Assembly: GCF_900116435.1 (NCBI RefSeq)
Contig: NZ_FPAZ01000014.1
Coordinates: 62,001-126,000, forward strand
Reading direction: 5' to 3'
Length of the DNA stretch: 64,000 nucleotides
From: Pseudoalteromonas lipolytica
Lineage (GTDB): Bacteria > Pseudomonadota > Gammaproteobacteria > Enterobacterales > Alteromonadaceae
This document shows positions 1-8,023 of this stretch, piece after piece. Position 1 is the stretch's first letter. Each line of letters opens with the position of its first letter. The notes below the pieces were generated by a model. The model ran no database searches and had not been told where the DNA came from. It was given only the letters and a program-made list of their open reading frames with translations. The position numbers were made by a program, and so were the translations under genes.

Positions 1-189
1 GCAGGCGACTTACCCATTGGATTAATGCCGCTCATTGCTAAAGGCAGTGCCTCCGATGGCACAGTGCTTATAGATGAAACCAAACTCAATGGCATGGCAG
101 AGCACAAGGTGTTTCATTTAAGTCACACCAGTATGATCTACTCACGCCAAGTCATGGATTACATTATTAAGCTTATCAATCAACGTTAG
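1..189 (+). CDS. Alpha/beta hydrolase, C-terminal fragment (5' end outside window)
   Basis: The reading frame is open from base 1 to the TAG at 187-189 and gives 62 residues. The segment contains a DGTVLID stretch followed by HKVFHLSHTSMIYSRQV, which resembles the end of esterase/lipase alpha/beta hydrolases, where an Asp and a late His complete the catalytic triad; the His in SHTSM is the best candidate. The nucleophile and start lie upstream of the window, so the substrate cannot be judged. Family assignment is from recognition of this C-terminal pattern only. Confidence 0.5.
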   Translation, partial: AGDLPIGLMPLIAKGSASDGTVLIDETKLNGMAEHKVFHLSHTSMIYSRQVMDYIIKLINQR

Positions 190-196
190 CTGTATT

Positions 197-406
197 TTAT
201 TTCTCAGCACTTGCGGCAACTTTGTAAGAAATTAATACAATAATCCCCAGAATCAACGGCACCGGCGCAGCGATATAACCAAAGGTGTCAAAATTAGCAA
301 AGCTTGCCCCTGCAAGATGACCAACTAAACCGATTACAAACGCAAGTAATGCAATAACAACAACCACTATTTCTGCTTTGTTTTCTTTTACTGTTTTACC
401 GTCCAT
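197..406 (-). CDS. Small two-helix inner-membrane protein, function unknown
   Basis: A 69-residue protein with a short charged N-terminus (MDGKTVKENKAE), a hydrophobic helix at about residues 13-32, a loop around 33-45 and a second helix at about 46-63, ending in a short basic tail. It is probably an inner-membrane protein. A purine-rich ribosome site (AGGAG, 412-416) precedes the ATG. A 14-bp FNR-like palindrome lies about 60-70 bases upstream of the start (465-478), suggesting oxygen-linked control. I do not recognise a family. Confidence 0.6.
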   Translation of the reverse strand: MDGKTVKENKAEIVVVVIALLAFVIGLVGHLAGASFANFDTFGYIAAPVPLILGIIVLISYKVAASAEK

Positions 407-775
407 TTTTGTTCTCCTAGCTAAATGCGGTAAAGGTATTATGCGCTTCTGCTGCGTTGATTTTTTGACCTAAATCAAGTTCTAAATCGGCGTGTATATT
501 AGCTAAAGCAAAACTTGTTTTAGATCATATTTTCACCTTCATTAAAAAATAATCACTTTTTATGGTAGTTTTTTACGTCATTTGCCCCAAGTTTATAGAA
601 GAGTACTTCGAGGTTATGCTGATAGTGGACGACTGATTCAAAATGCGTATTGATAGCTAAAACCTATCACCCCGTTCGAATTAAACCATTTTACAGATTA
701 ATAAAAATGGCCAATACTTGATATCACGCACTAGCAAGTAACCTATTCACGATTATTTTTTTAAGGAGCTAATCT
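407..775. other. Intergenic region between the small membrane protein and dps
   Basis: This 369-base divergent region serves the small membrane protein (minus) and dps (plus). It holds the FNR-like palindrome at 465-478 and, next to dps, the ribosome site AAGGAG at 763-768. A possible -35 TTGATA at 718-723 is followed by AT-rich DNA, but the -10 is not clear enough to call. No gene, repeat or structured RNA was seen in the rest. Confidence 0.4.
465..478 (-). promoter_or_regulatory. FNR/Anr-like palindrome upstream of the small membrane protein
   Basis: TTGACCTAAATCAA matches the FNR consensus TTGATnnnnATCAA at 9 of 10 specified positions. It lies 59-72 bases upstream of the ATG of the 69-residue membrane protein (start 406), a plausible activator distance. 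One match of this kind in AT-rich DNA can arise by chance, so this is a candidate only. Confidence 0.35.
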
Positions 776-1249
776 ATGTCACAGGTAAATGCAATTGGTT
801 TAAACAGCGCAAAAAGTGAAGATATCGTAAAATCTCTCAATACTTTATTAAGCTGCTACCAAATTCAATATATGAATGCACGTGGCTTTCATTGGAATAT
901 TAAAGGTCGTAACTTTTTTGAATTACACCTTAAATTTGAAGAAATTTATAACCTACTTCTTGAAAAAGTAGATGAAATTGCAGAGCGTATTTTGACACTT
1001 GGTGGCGCACCTGTTCATGCGTTTTCAGAATACCTCGAAGCAAGTAAGATTAATGAAGCGAAGAACATTACTGAAGGCACCGCAGCCGTTGAAAACCTAT
1101 TAGCAGGTTACAGCACACTTATTCAGATGCAGCGCGAAATTTTAACAGAAGCTGGCGATGCTGATGACGAAGGGACTGCATCACTAATGAGTGATTACAT
1201 TAAAGAACAAGAAAAACTTGTTTGGATGTTAAAAGCTTACTTAGGCTAG
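776..1249 (+). CDS. dps: Dps-type DNA-protection / miniferritin protein
   Basis: A 157-residue single-domain ferritin-like protein. Family knowledge: Dps dodecamers oxidise Fe(II) with hydrogen peroxide, store iron and protect DNA during starvation and oxidative stress in the cytoplasm. The Dps signature is visible: MNARGFHWNIKG around residue 33 supplies the His ligand, and KVDEIAERILTLGGAP around residues 63-79 supplies the Asp/Glu ligands of the inter-subunit ferroxidase site. The length fits the family. A strong AAGGAG lies 7 bases before the ATG. The gene stands alone and is followed by an intrinsic terminator. Whether it binds DNA is uncertain because the lysine-rich N-tail is short. 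Confidence 0.93.
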   Translation: MSQVNAIGLNSAKSEDIVKSLNTLLSCYQIQYMNARGFHWNIKGRNFFELHLKFEEIYNLLLEKVDEIAERILTLGGAPVHAFSEYLEASKINEAKNITEGTAAVENLLAGYSTLIQMQREILTEAGDADDEGTASLMSDYIKEQEKLVWMLKAYLG

Positions 1250-1270
1250 GCCGTTACTTTACATCACTTG

Positions 1271-1297
1271 AAAAGCCCTCTATGAGGGCTTTTTTAT
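1271..1297 (+). terminator. Intrinsic terminator after dps
   Basis: AAAAGCCCTC-TAT-GAGGGCTTTTTT forms a perfect GC-containing stem with a T tract, 22 bases after the dps stop. It overlaps the end of the convergent minus-strand gene and may act in both directions. Confidence 0.85.
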
Positions 1298-1695
1298 TTT
1301 AACCACTTTCTCAGATGACTGTATTCTGGCCTGTCTTCAAAAAAGCTATCAGCATTGTGATGAAAGTTAATATCCATATCGACACCCGACCATATTGTCT
1401 CGAGTAAATTGCGCGCAATTATATTTGCTTTGATATAGTCAACGCGTTTGTAACCACGTGCTTTTATAGCTTGAAAATACGCCTTCGCGGTTTCAATACT
1501 ATCTGCCGTTGCTAATTCAAATTGCGCTAAATTAACAACAGCATACTGAATTGAGTGCTCAGGGTATTTCATTATTTCTTGAGCAACTTCAACACTAAAC
1601 GAAGCAACAGCTTCTTTATTAAAACTGCCACTTATTTCCACATAAATCACTGGCGGTTCAATAAAGTAACACCAATCACCGTGGGCTTTAAACAT
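1294..1695 (-). CDS. Conserved hypothetical protein, possible STAS/SpoIIAA-like fold
   Basis: About 133 residues when started at the ATG at 1695. This start leaves about 6 bases after AAGGGG, whereas the GTG two codons upstream would abut that ribosome site. There is no signal peptide or membrane helix. The pattern VIYVEISGSFNKEAV, then a beta strand (YAVVNLAQFE) and an amphipathic helix, resembles small STAS/SpoIIAA-like proteins, but no diagnostic residue was recognised. It probably acts in the cytoplasm. It is convergent with dps and lies downstream of nothing obviously related. Confidence 0.6.
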   Translation of the reverse strand: MFKAHGDWCYFIEPPVIYVEISGSFNKEAVASFSVEVAQEIMKYPEHSIQYAVVNLAQFELATADSIETAKAYFQAIKARGYKRVDYIKANIIARNLLETIWSGVDMDINFHHNADSFFEDRPEYSHLRKWLK

Positions 1696-1749
1696 GCTCA
1701 CCCCTTAAAATACAACTTAAGTTTTGCACTTATAGGTGTTATCTAAGCT

Positions 1750-3828
1750 TTAATTCGATAATAAAGCAATAAAAAATGCGATTTCGAGTGCCTTTTCTTC
1801 AAGGCTTTTAAAACGACCCGACGCACCACCATGACCTGCATCCATATCTGTTTTAAAGACAAGAATGTTGTCATCTGTTTTCATCTCGCGAAGTTTAGCC
1901 ACCCATTTCATGGGCTCCCAATACTGTACTTGTGAATCATGAAAGCCCGTCGTCACTAAAATATTAGGGTACGCTTGCGCCTTAATATTGTCATACGGAG
2001 AATAGGCCTGAATCACATCATAATACGCGGGGTCGTTCGGGTTTCCCCACTCATCATACTCGTTAGTCGTAAGCGGAATGCTTTCATCTAACATGGTCGT
2101 CAAAACATCTAAAAATGGCACATGACAGCCAATGCCTAAATAAAGCTCGGGTGCTTGGTTAACGACGGCACCCATTAATAGACCTCCAGCACTGCCACCT
2201 GACGCACAGACTTTTGCAGGGTGTGCGTACCCTTGCTTTGTTAACGCTCGCGTAATATCGATAAAGTCATTAAAGCTATTTTGCTTGTGCTGTTTTTTGC
2301 CTTGTTCGTACCAACTACGCCCCAGCATTTCACCACCGCGAATATGAGCAATCGCATACACGAAGCCACGGTCGAGTAAGCTCAATGAACTACTAGAAAA
2401 GCTCGGATCGATAGTAATGCCATACGCACCATACCCATATTGCAGCAATGGATTTGTACCGTCTCTTTTAAACTTATCGATGCGGTAAACCAGTGATACA
2501 GGTACCTGTTCGCCATCTCTTGCCGTCACCATGATACGTTCTGAACGGTACTTTTCTGGTTTAAACTCACCCAACACTTGTTGTTGTTTTAATAAGGTTT
2601 TTTGCCCTGTATTTAAATCAACATCATACAGTGATCCCGGTGTCGTCAGACTCGAATAATAAATACGCGCAGAGCGTACGTTGGGTTCTGGATTCATTGC
2701 AATTGCAGCGTAATAACAGGGATCATCAAACTCTAAAGTGAGTCGCTCACCGTGCTTATTCACCACAACAAATCGTGTTTGTCCTAGCTCTCGTTCAGTT
2801 AAAATTAAATAATCATCAAATATCTCTACACCTTCTAGTAACACATTGTCGCGGTGTGGAGTGTGTTCTTGCCAAAGTGATTTATCTGCGATTGTACTTA
2901 ACGTAGCCGTCATTAAACGAAAGTTTTTTGCCTGCCAGTTAGTCACGATATAAAACGTATCACCTAGCTTATCTACATCAAACTCATGGCCTTCTTCACG
3001 TGGTGTTAACGCACTAAATTCACCACATGGATTGTTGGCATCAAGCACCCATGTATCACTGGTTTCTGTGGTCGCAAGATCAATGATAATAAGGCTTTCA
3101 TCACGACTTTTGCCAAGTCCCATAAAAAAGCTTTTATCTTGCTCTTCATACACCAATACATCGTCGGCCTGAGGCGTGCCTAACACATGGCGAAAAACCT
3201 GAAAACCAAGCAAGGTTTGCAGATCTTTTTTCACGTAAAATACGGTGTTACTGTCGTTTGCCCACACGACTTGCCCTTCGGTGTTTTCGAGTACATCAGT
3301 AAACATGTCACCTGTGGCAAGGTGTTTAAATCGTACCGTATAAACACGTCGGCCTTCAGTATCCTCTGAGTAAGCAAGCAACTGCTCATTTGGACTAATG
3401 GCCACTTCGCCCAGCTCGTAAAACTCAAACTCACCGGCTAATTGGTTTACGTCTAATAGTAACTGCTTATCATGGGCGTCAATTGAGCTACTGCGGTAGT
3501 GGCGGGCATATTCATCATCGCCACGCACTTCTGAATGATACCAATACATTCCATCTTTTACGGGTACGGTATTATCGTCTTTTACAATACGCCCTTTTAG
3601 CTCATCAAATAGCTGCTCACGAAGTGGCTTTATACCTGCAAGCTGCTTTTCACAATAATCATTCTCGGCATGCAAATGAGTTAATACTTCGGTATTTTGT
3701 CGTTCATCATCGCGCATCCAATAGTAATTATCGATGCGAGTAAACTGATGAGTGCTTAAGGAATGAGGCTGTTTTTTAGCAACCGGCGGATGCGCTAATA
3801 ATGACAATGAATACGAACTTGATGACAC
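1750..3828 (-). CDS. ptrB: Oligopeptidase B (S9 prolyl oligopeptidase family)
   Basis: A 692-residue S9A serine peptidase. Family knowledge: oligopeptidase B cleaves short peptides after Arg/Lys in the cytoplasm. The N-terminal beta-propeller spans about residues 60-400 and carries the family opening RIDNYYWMRDDER near residue 31. The alpha/beta-hydrolase domain follows, with the nucleophile in GGSAGG near residue 540, an Asp in TTGFHDSQVQ and the catalytic His in DAGHGGASGR near residue 670. Length matches characterised enzymes. The start used is GTG; no strong ribosome site separates it from alternatives. No signal peptide is evident. Confidence 0.88.
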   Translation of the reverse strand: MSSSSYSLSLLAHPPVAKKQPHSLSTHQFTRIDNYYWMRDDERQNTEVLTHLHAENDYCEKQLAGIKPLREQLFDELKGRIVKDDNTVPVKDGMYWYHSEVRGDDEYARHYRSSSIDAHDKQLLLDVNQLAGEFEFYELGEVAISPNEQLLAYSEDTEGRRVYTVRFKHLATGDMFTDVLENTEGQVVWANDSNTVFYVKKDLQTLLGFQVFRHVLGTPQADDVLVYEEQDKSFFMGLGKSRDESLIIIDLATTETSDTWVLDANNPCGEFSALTPREEGHEFDVDKLGDTFYIVTNWQAKNFRLMTATLSTIADKSLWQEHTPHRDNVLLEGVEIFDDYLILTERELGQTRFVVVNKHGERLTLEFDDPCYYAAIAMNPEPNVRSARIYYSSLTTPGSLYDVDLNTGQKTLLKQQQVLGEFKPEKYRSERIMVTARDGEQVPVSLVYRIDKFKRDGTNPLLQYGYGAYGITIDPSFSSSSLSLLDRGFVYAIAHIRGGEMLGRSWYEQGKKQHKQNSFNDFIDITRALTKQGYAHPAKVCASGGSAGGLLMGAVVNQAPELYLGIGCHVPFLDVLTTMLDESIPLTTNEYDEWGNPNDPAYYDVIQAYSPYDNIKAQAYPNILVTTGFHDSQVQYWEPMKWVAKLREMKTDDNILVFKTDMDAGHGGASGRFKSLEEKALEIAFFIALLSN

Positions 3829-3905
3829 AAAGAAACCACAATTAAAAAACGAATTAAACCGAGTTTACCATAGAAGCTTGGCCAATTCGCTTAACAAATG
3901 GGTAT

Positions 3906-3932
3906 AAAAAAGCCCACTCAAATTGAGTGGGC
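3906..3932 (-). terminator. Intrinsic terminator after the GbpA-like gene
   Basis: On the minus strand AGCCCACTCA-ATT-TGAGTGGGCT is followed by TTTTTT. It lies about 40 bases after the stop of the minus-strand gene ending at 3969 and separates it from oligopeptidase B. Confidence 0.85.
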
Positions 3933-3968
3933 TAAGCAATGCTAATATAGCATTTAGGGGGAAAACGG

Positions 3969-4538
3969 TTAATGCGATATCTGCTGCCATGCCATGGCCC
4001 AACTTTTGCCAACTCCCGGTTCGAACAACGGGTTATGTGAATCTTTAACACGACAAAATTCACTAAATGGCCAAGGCTTACACCTATAAATGTGGCCTGT
4101 TTTAGGCTGTAGCACTTTTACACCAGCACTGTAATCACTGCATGCCTGTGGGTAAACATAATCATAATCTTGTGGATTATCGACCGCGCGTTCTTTACAT
4201 TTCGCGATGCAGTTAAACGCCACTTTTGCATGTGTTATGCCCGAACCTTCAAGGGCATAAATTTGGTTTGAGCGGTATGCAACCACCAAACCTTGTTCGG
4301 TCATTTTTCCGGCCTCAACCAGTGGAATGTGCACGTTTATATGCTCGGCAACTAAACGTGGCCAATTATGAGGCTCACCTTCATCCGTACTGGTGATCCG
4401 GTAATTGAATGATAAATCGACTAGCTCTCCTTGCATGTCATAAAAGGTTACGACCACCGTGTCCCCAACAAAAAGCTGAGTATGATGGTTCAAGCAACCA
4501 ATCGGTAACCACTTTCCAGAGGCCAATGACGAATGCAT
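3969..4538 (-). CDS. GbpA-like carbohydrate-binding protein lacking its LPMO catalytic domain (probable remnant)
   Basis: About 189 residues from the ATG at 4538; a TTG two codons upstream is the only in-frame alternative before a stop at 4554-4556. Residues ~5-105 resemble the second domain of the N-acetylglucosamine-binding protein GbpA. Residues ~145-188 carry the aromatic/Cys pattern YRCKPWPFSEFC...FEPGVG..W of a CBM73-type chitin-binding module. GbpA proteins normally begin with a signal peptide and an AA10 lytic polysaccharide monooxygenase domain starting with His; both are absent here. The gene sits behind a c-di-GMP riboswitch, the arrangement known for gbpA in Vibrio. I infer a deletion that kept the promoter and riboswitch. 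It may be non-functional because no export signal is visible. Confidence 0.7.
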   Translation of the reverse strand: MHSSLASGKWLPIGCLNHHTQLFVGDTVVVTFYDMQGELVDLSFNYRITSTDEGEPHNWPRLVAEHINVHIPLVEAGKMTEQGLVVAYRSNQIYALEGSGITHAKVAFNCIAKCKERAVDNPQDYDYVYPQACSDYSAGVKVLQPKTGHIYRCKPWPFSEFCRVKDSHNPLFEPGVGKSWAMAWQQISH

Positions 4539-4650
4539 AAACAAAGTAACACCCTAAGAACAACTAATAGGTACTATCCAACAATAACCGAACAAAATAA
4601 ATACATTTTTTAGTTTGAGGCAAAAGATCCAAAGCCCGAAGAATATGCGC

Positions 4651-4740
4651 TTATCGGCGGCCCCGCTATCATAGTTTTGTTAACAAAACCTTAGACCGGA
4701 AACTTTGCGTCCTAACTTTTCAGTTAGTTTGCCAAAAACT
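4651..4740 (-). ncRNA. Cyclic-di-GMP-I (GEMM) riboswitch
   Basis: Reading the minus strand from 4740, the GEMM-I core elements occur in order: GGCAAAC, then a stem CTAACT-GAAA-AGTTAG closed by a GNRA tetraloop, then GGACGCAAAG, then TCCGGTCTAAG. Next comes a palindromic stem GTTTTGTTAACAAAAC, then TATGA and TAGCGGGGCCGCCGAT. CTAAG and TATGA flanking the second stem form the 11-nt GAAA tetraloop receptor expected to dock with the first stem. Aptamers of this class bind cyclic di-GMP and control gbpA-type genes in Vibrio. After the aptamer, GCCGA and TCGGGC followed by T-rich DNA could form a weak competing hairpin, but the expression platform is uncertain. Confidence 0.9.
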
Positions 4741-4746
4741 GAGTTG

Positions 4747-4775
4747 AGTATAATCGCGACCGGAAAACAAATCAA
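4747..4775 (-). promoter_or_regulatory. Sigma-70 promoter of the riboswitch transcript
   Basis: On the minus strand TTGATT (4775-4770) and TATACT (4752-4747) are separated by 17 bases. Initiation 6-8 bases downstream would begin the transcript at about 4739-4741, exactly where the GEMM aptamer starts. The fit of promoter to aptamer start supports both calls. Confidence 0.75.
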
Positions 4776-4833
4776 ACAAAAGAATGTAACCAAAACATAC
4801 ATATAACTATTAAGTACTAGTAAATGCAGATAC

Positions 4834-4862
4834 AAAAAAGCCAACCCGGAGGTTGGCTTTTA
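4834..4862 (-). terminator. Intrinsic terminator after the RND efflux operon
   Basis: GCCAACC-CGGA-GGTTGGC flanked by A and T tracts. On the minus strand the stem is followed by TTTTTT and lies 15 bases after the stop of the RND pump gene. Confidence 0.85.
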
Positions 4863-4876
4863 AACATTATCTTAAC

Positions 4877-7800
4877 TTAATCTCTTACTGGCTTAGCGCT
4901 TGGAAATAACTCACGCACCGAGCGAAAGAAACGTAAGAATACGTGCCCAACGTCACTCATCACAATGTATAAGCAAGGGACAAGCACTAAGGTAATCAAC
5001 GTTGCAAACATCACAGCAAAACCCAGTGCGACCGCCATCGGAATAACAAACTTCGCTTGTAGGCTTGTTTCGAACATGATCGGCAACACACCGGCAAACG
5101 TTGTAATAGAGGTTAGGGTTATAGCCCTAAAACGTGCACACCCCGCCTCGATAACGGCTTGACGAGTTGAAATGCCTTCTCGTCTCGCTTGGTTTACAAA
5201 GTCTGTCATTACTAAGGAGTCATTAATAACCACCCCAGCAGCTGCAATTAAACCAAAGCCCGACATTAAACTAATATCTAGGCCAAACCAAAAATGACCC
5301 CATATAGCGCCTGTTAAACTAAATGGAATAACTGACATCACAATCAACGGCTGTGAATAGCTCTTAAGTGGGACTGCAAGCAAAATATACACAAGTATCA
5401 TACCGCCAATGAAGAACATTAATTGCTCGTTTGCTTGCGCTTGTTGCTCTTCAATTGAGCCTCCTAACTCAGTTTTCACTGATGGGTACTCTTCTTTTAA
5501 TTGTGGTAATAAAGTGTCTTCAACTTGTTTAACAACGGCACCCGGCTCAATGGCTTCTTCATCAATACTGCCGTAAATATAAACCGTACGATAACCGCCT
5601 TCGCGGCGAATATAGCTGATGCCCGGTTTTTCGGTTAGTTCAACCACGTCACCTAGCATAACTTCTTTACCCGCAGGGGTTGTGATTACAGCATGCTTTA
5701 AAGAGGCAAACGCTTCACGTGTGAGCTTAGGGTAACGCACCATTACACGCACCTCTTCACCACGACGAATAACACGTTGTGCTTCACCACCATAGAAGCT
5801 TGCGCCGACTTGATTAGCAATATTTGCTAAGTCTAACCCTAAGTCATACGCCACAGGTTTTAAGCTGAGCTGTACTTCTTTACTGGCTGGGTCGATAGTC
5901 GAGCTAATATCAAACAGCCCTTTTTGCTGTTGTAATAACTGAATAAAGCGACGGCCTGCATCATTTAAGGTATCAATGTCTGGGCCATAAAGTAGATAAC
6001 CAAACTCGCCATCACTGCCACCGCCATTCACGTCATCGTAAATTTGCAAAGACTTAACCCCCGCAATGCTTGGCATTTGTTCACGCCAGCGGCGTGATAG
6101 CTCAAAGGCATTATATGGACGAAGGTCTTCATCAACCAACGGCGCTAAAATTTGTGCTTCCGTTCGGCCTTGATTAAATACCAAAATATCGCGGATCAGT
6201 TTTTGGCCAAACTCACGCTCAGTTTCCTGATCAACTCTTAACACCATGGCTTCAATTTCACGAACCGCATCAATTGTTTGAATGTCCGACGCATTTTCGT
6301 TCATCTCTAAACGAATTTGTGGGAAATCATGAGGTACCTTTGGTGTTGGCACCACGCGCACTTGATTAGAAGAAATCAGGCCAAAGGTTAAAATTAATAG
6401 GCCAATGAATGAAAACAACACAAACCAGCGCCACTCTACACAACGTACGATAAATGCTTTATATGGGCCGTTTACAAATTTGAAAAAACGCTTATTAAAA
6501 CGGGCACGCCAGCTATTTGGGTTAATAGGTGGAAACTTCGTGTGCGCAATGTGAGCCGGTAGAATCAGTTTAGATTCAATTAAGCTGAATATTAAACACA
6601 GTATAACCACCACTGCGATACCAAAGAAAAACGCACTTTCGGGGCCACTTGATAATGTAAACGGTGCAAACACCGCGATGGTCGTTAATACGCCAAAGGT
6701 TGCTGGTGTTGCAACTCGCTTAGCACCATTCACCACATTAACAACGCCTCCCCCTTTTTTCTCAATTTCAGTGTAGGCGCTTTCCCCTATGACGATGGCA
6801 TCGTCGACCACGATCCCCAGTACCATAATGAAGGCAAATAACGACACAATATTAATACTGATCCCAAAGAGCGGCATCATCATCATCGCCCCTAAGAAAC
6901 ACACGGGTAAACCAATCATTACCCACAGTGCTAACTTAAAGCGTAAGAAAATCGACAACATAATAGCAACCAAAATCGCCCCTTGGATCAGGTTGGTTTT
7001 CATCATGTCTAAACGCGCATTAAGATAGTAGGTCATATCCATGAGCGGTTCTAGGCGCAAACCAACTGGCAGCTCTTTATTTTTCTTTTCTATAAAGGCT
7101 TTAACAGAGTCTGCAACGGGGATCATGTTCTGCTCTTTCGTTGCTTTTACCGATAAATAAACCGCATTCTCGCCATTAAATTTAAAGTAGCGTTCACCTT
7201 CGATAAATTGATCTTTAATTACGGCAATATCTTGCAACAGGACTTTCGCACCATTTTCACCAATTTTAACGGGAATTTGGCGGAATTCGTCACCGCTGTA
7301 ATATTGATTTTCAACACGTACAGAAATAATACCTGCATCTGTGCGTAATTGACCCGCCGAAATGTTAGCCGAGTAACGACGCACCGCATTAGCAACATCG
7401 CTTAATGTCAGGTTGTATTGACGCAACGAATCAGGGTCTATTTCAATCGCAATCTCATCAAGTGGCACATCGTTTTGTACCAAGGACACATTCGATAATT
7501 GCAGTAGTTCATCTTCAATTTGATTAGCAACCGGTTTTAACTCAGTCAGCGGAATATCACCGACCAAGGTCATACCAATGACGTCTTGACGAAACTCGAC
7601 CTGACTAATGGTAACGGGTTCCATACCTGCAGGAAATGTTGCAATACCGTCAACACGCAGCTTTACTTTATCAAGTACATCCGTGAGTTCTGCATCGGTA
7701 TTAATCTCTAAACTTGCTCGTCCATTGTTGCGAAACGCACGATACACACCTCGTTTGATTTCGGTGATGTCTTTTAACGATTCTTCTATCTTGATCAGAA

Positions 7801-8014
7801 TACTTTCTTCAATTTCTTGCGGTGATGCACCCGGATAATTGGCTTGTATCTCAATGTAGTTAATTTCGACATTCGGGAACATCTGACGCTGAATCGTAAA
7901 ATAACTAATAATCCCCATGATAACGATAAAGACCATCATGAGGTTCGCAGCAACCGAGTTATTGGCAAAGTAGGCAATAATGCCAGACTGTTTTTCTGTG
8001 TTTTCGTCTGTCAT
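4877..8014 (-). CDS. RND-family inner-membrane efflux transporter (AcrB/HAE1 type)
   Basis: A 1045-residue proton-driven efflux pump subunit. The first membrane helix is at about residues 20-37, a large periplasmic porter loop follows to ~335, helices 2-6 span ~335-500, helix 7 is at ~525, a second porter loop follows, and the remaining helices are at ~860-1020. The proton-relay aspartates typical of the family are visible in MVLGIVVDDAIVIGE near residue 400. Length matches AcrB-like proteins. The adaptor gene ends only 9 bases upstream, so the two are one operon. No outer-membrane channel gene is nearby, so a TolC-like partner must come from elsewhere. Substrate is unknown. Confidence 0.92.
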   Translation of the reverse strand: MTDENTEKQSGIIAYFANNSVAANLMMVFIVIMGIISYFTIQRQMFPNVEINYIEIQANYPGASPQEIEESILIKIEESLKDITEIKRGVYRAFRNNGRASLEINTDAELTDVLDKVKLRVDGIATFPAGMEPVTISQVEFRQDVIGMTLVGDIPLTELKPVANQIEDELLQLSNVSLVQNDVPLDEIAIEIDPDSLRQYNLTLSDVANAVRRYSANISAGQLRTDAGIISVRVENQYYSGDEFRQIPVKIGENGAKVLLQDIAVIKDQFIEGERYFKFNGENAVYLSVKATKEQNMIPVADSVKAFIEKKNKELPVGLRLEPLMDMTYYLNARLDMMKTNLIQGAILVAIMLSIFLRFKLALWVMIGLPVCFLGAMMMMPLFGISINIVSLFAFIMVLGIVVDDAIVIGESAYTEIEKKGGGVVNVVNGAKRVATPATFGVLTTIAVFAPFTLSSGPESAFFFGIAVVVILCLIFSLIESKLILPAHIAHTKFPPINPNSWRARFNKRFFKFVNGPYKAFIVRCVEWRWFVLFSFIGLLILTFGLISSNQVRVVPTPKVPHDFPQIRLEMNENASDIQTIDAVREIEAMVLRVDQETEREFGQKLIRDILVFNQGRTEAQILAPLVDEDLRPYNAFELSRRWREQMPSIAGVKSLQIYDDVNGGGSDGEFGYLLYGPDIDTLNDAGRRFIQLLQQQKGLFDISSTIDPASKEVQLSLKPVAYDLGLDLANIANQVGASFYGGEAQRVIRRGEEVRVMVRYPKLTREAFASLKHAVITTPAGKEVMLGDVVELTEKPGISYIRREGGYRTVYIYGSIDEEAIEPGAVVKQVEDTLLPQLKEEYPSVKTELGGSIEEQQAQANEQLMFFIGGMILVYILLAVPLKSYSQPLIVMSVIPFSLTGAIWGHFWFGLDISLMSGFGLIAAAGVVINDSLVMTDFVNQARREGISTRQAVIEAGCARFRAITLTSITTFAGVLPIMFETSLQAKFVIPMAVALGFAVMFATLITLVLVPCLYIVMSDVGHVFLRFFRSVRELFPSAKPVRD

Positions 8015-8023
8015 AGCGCCACC

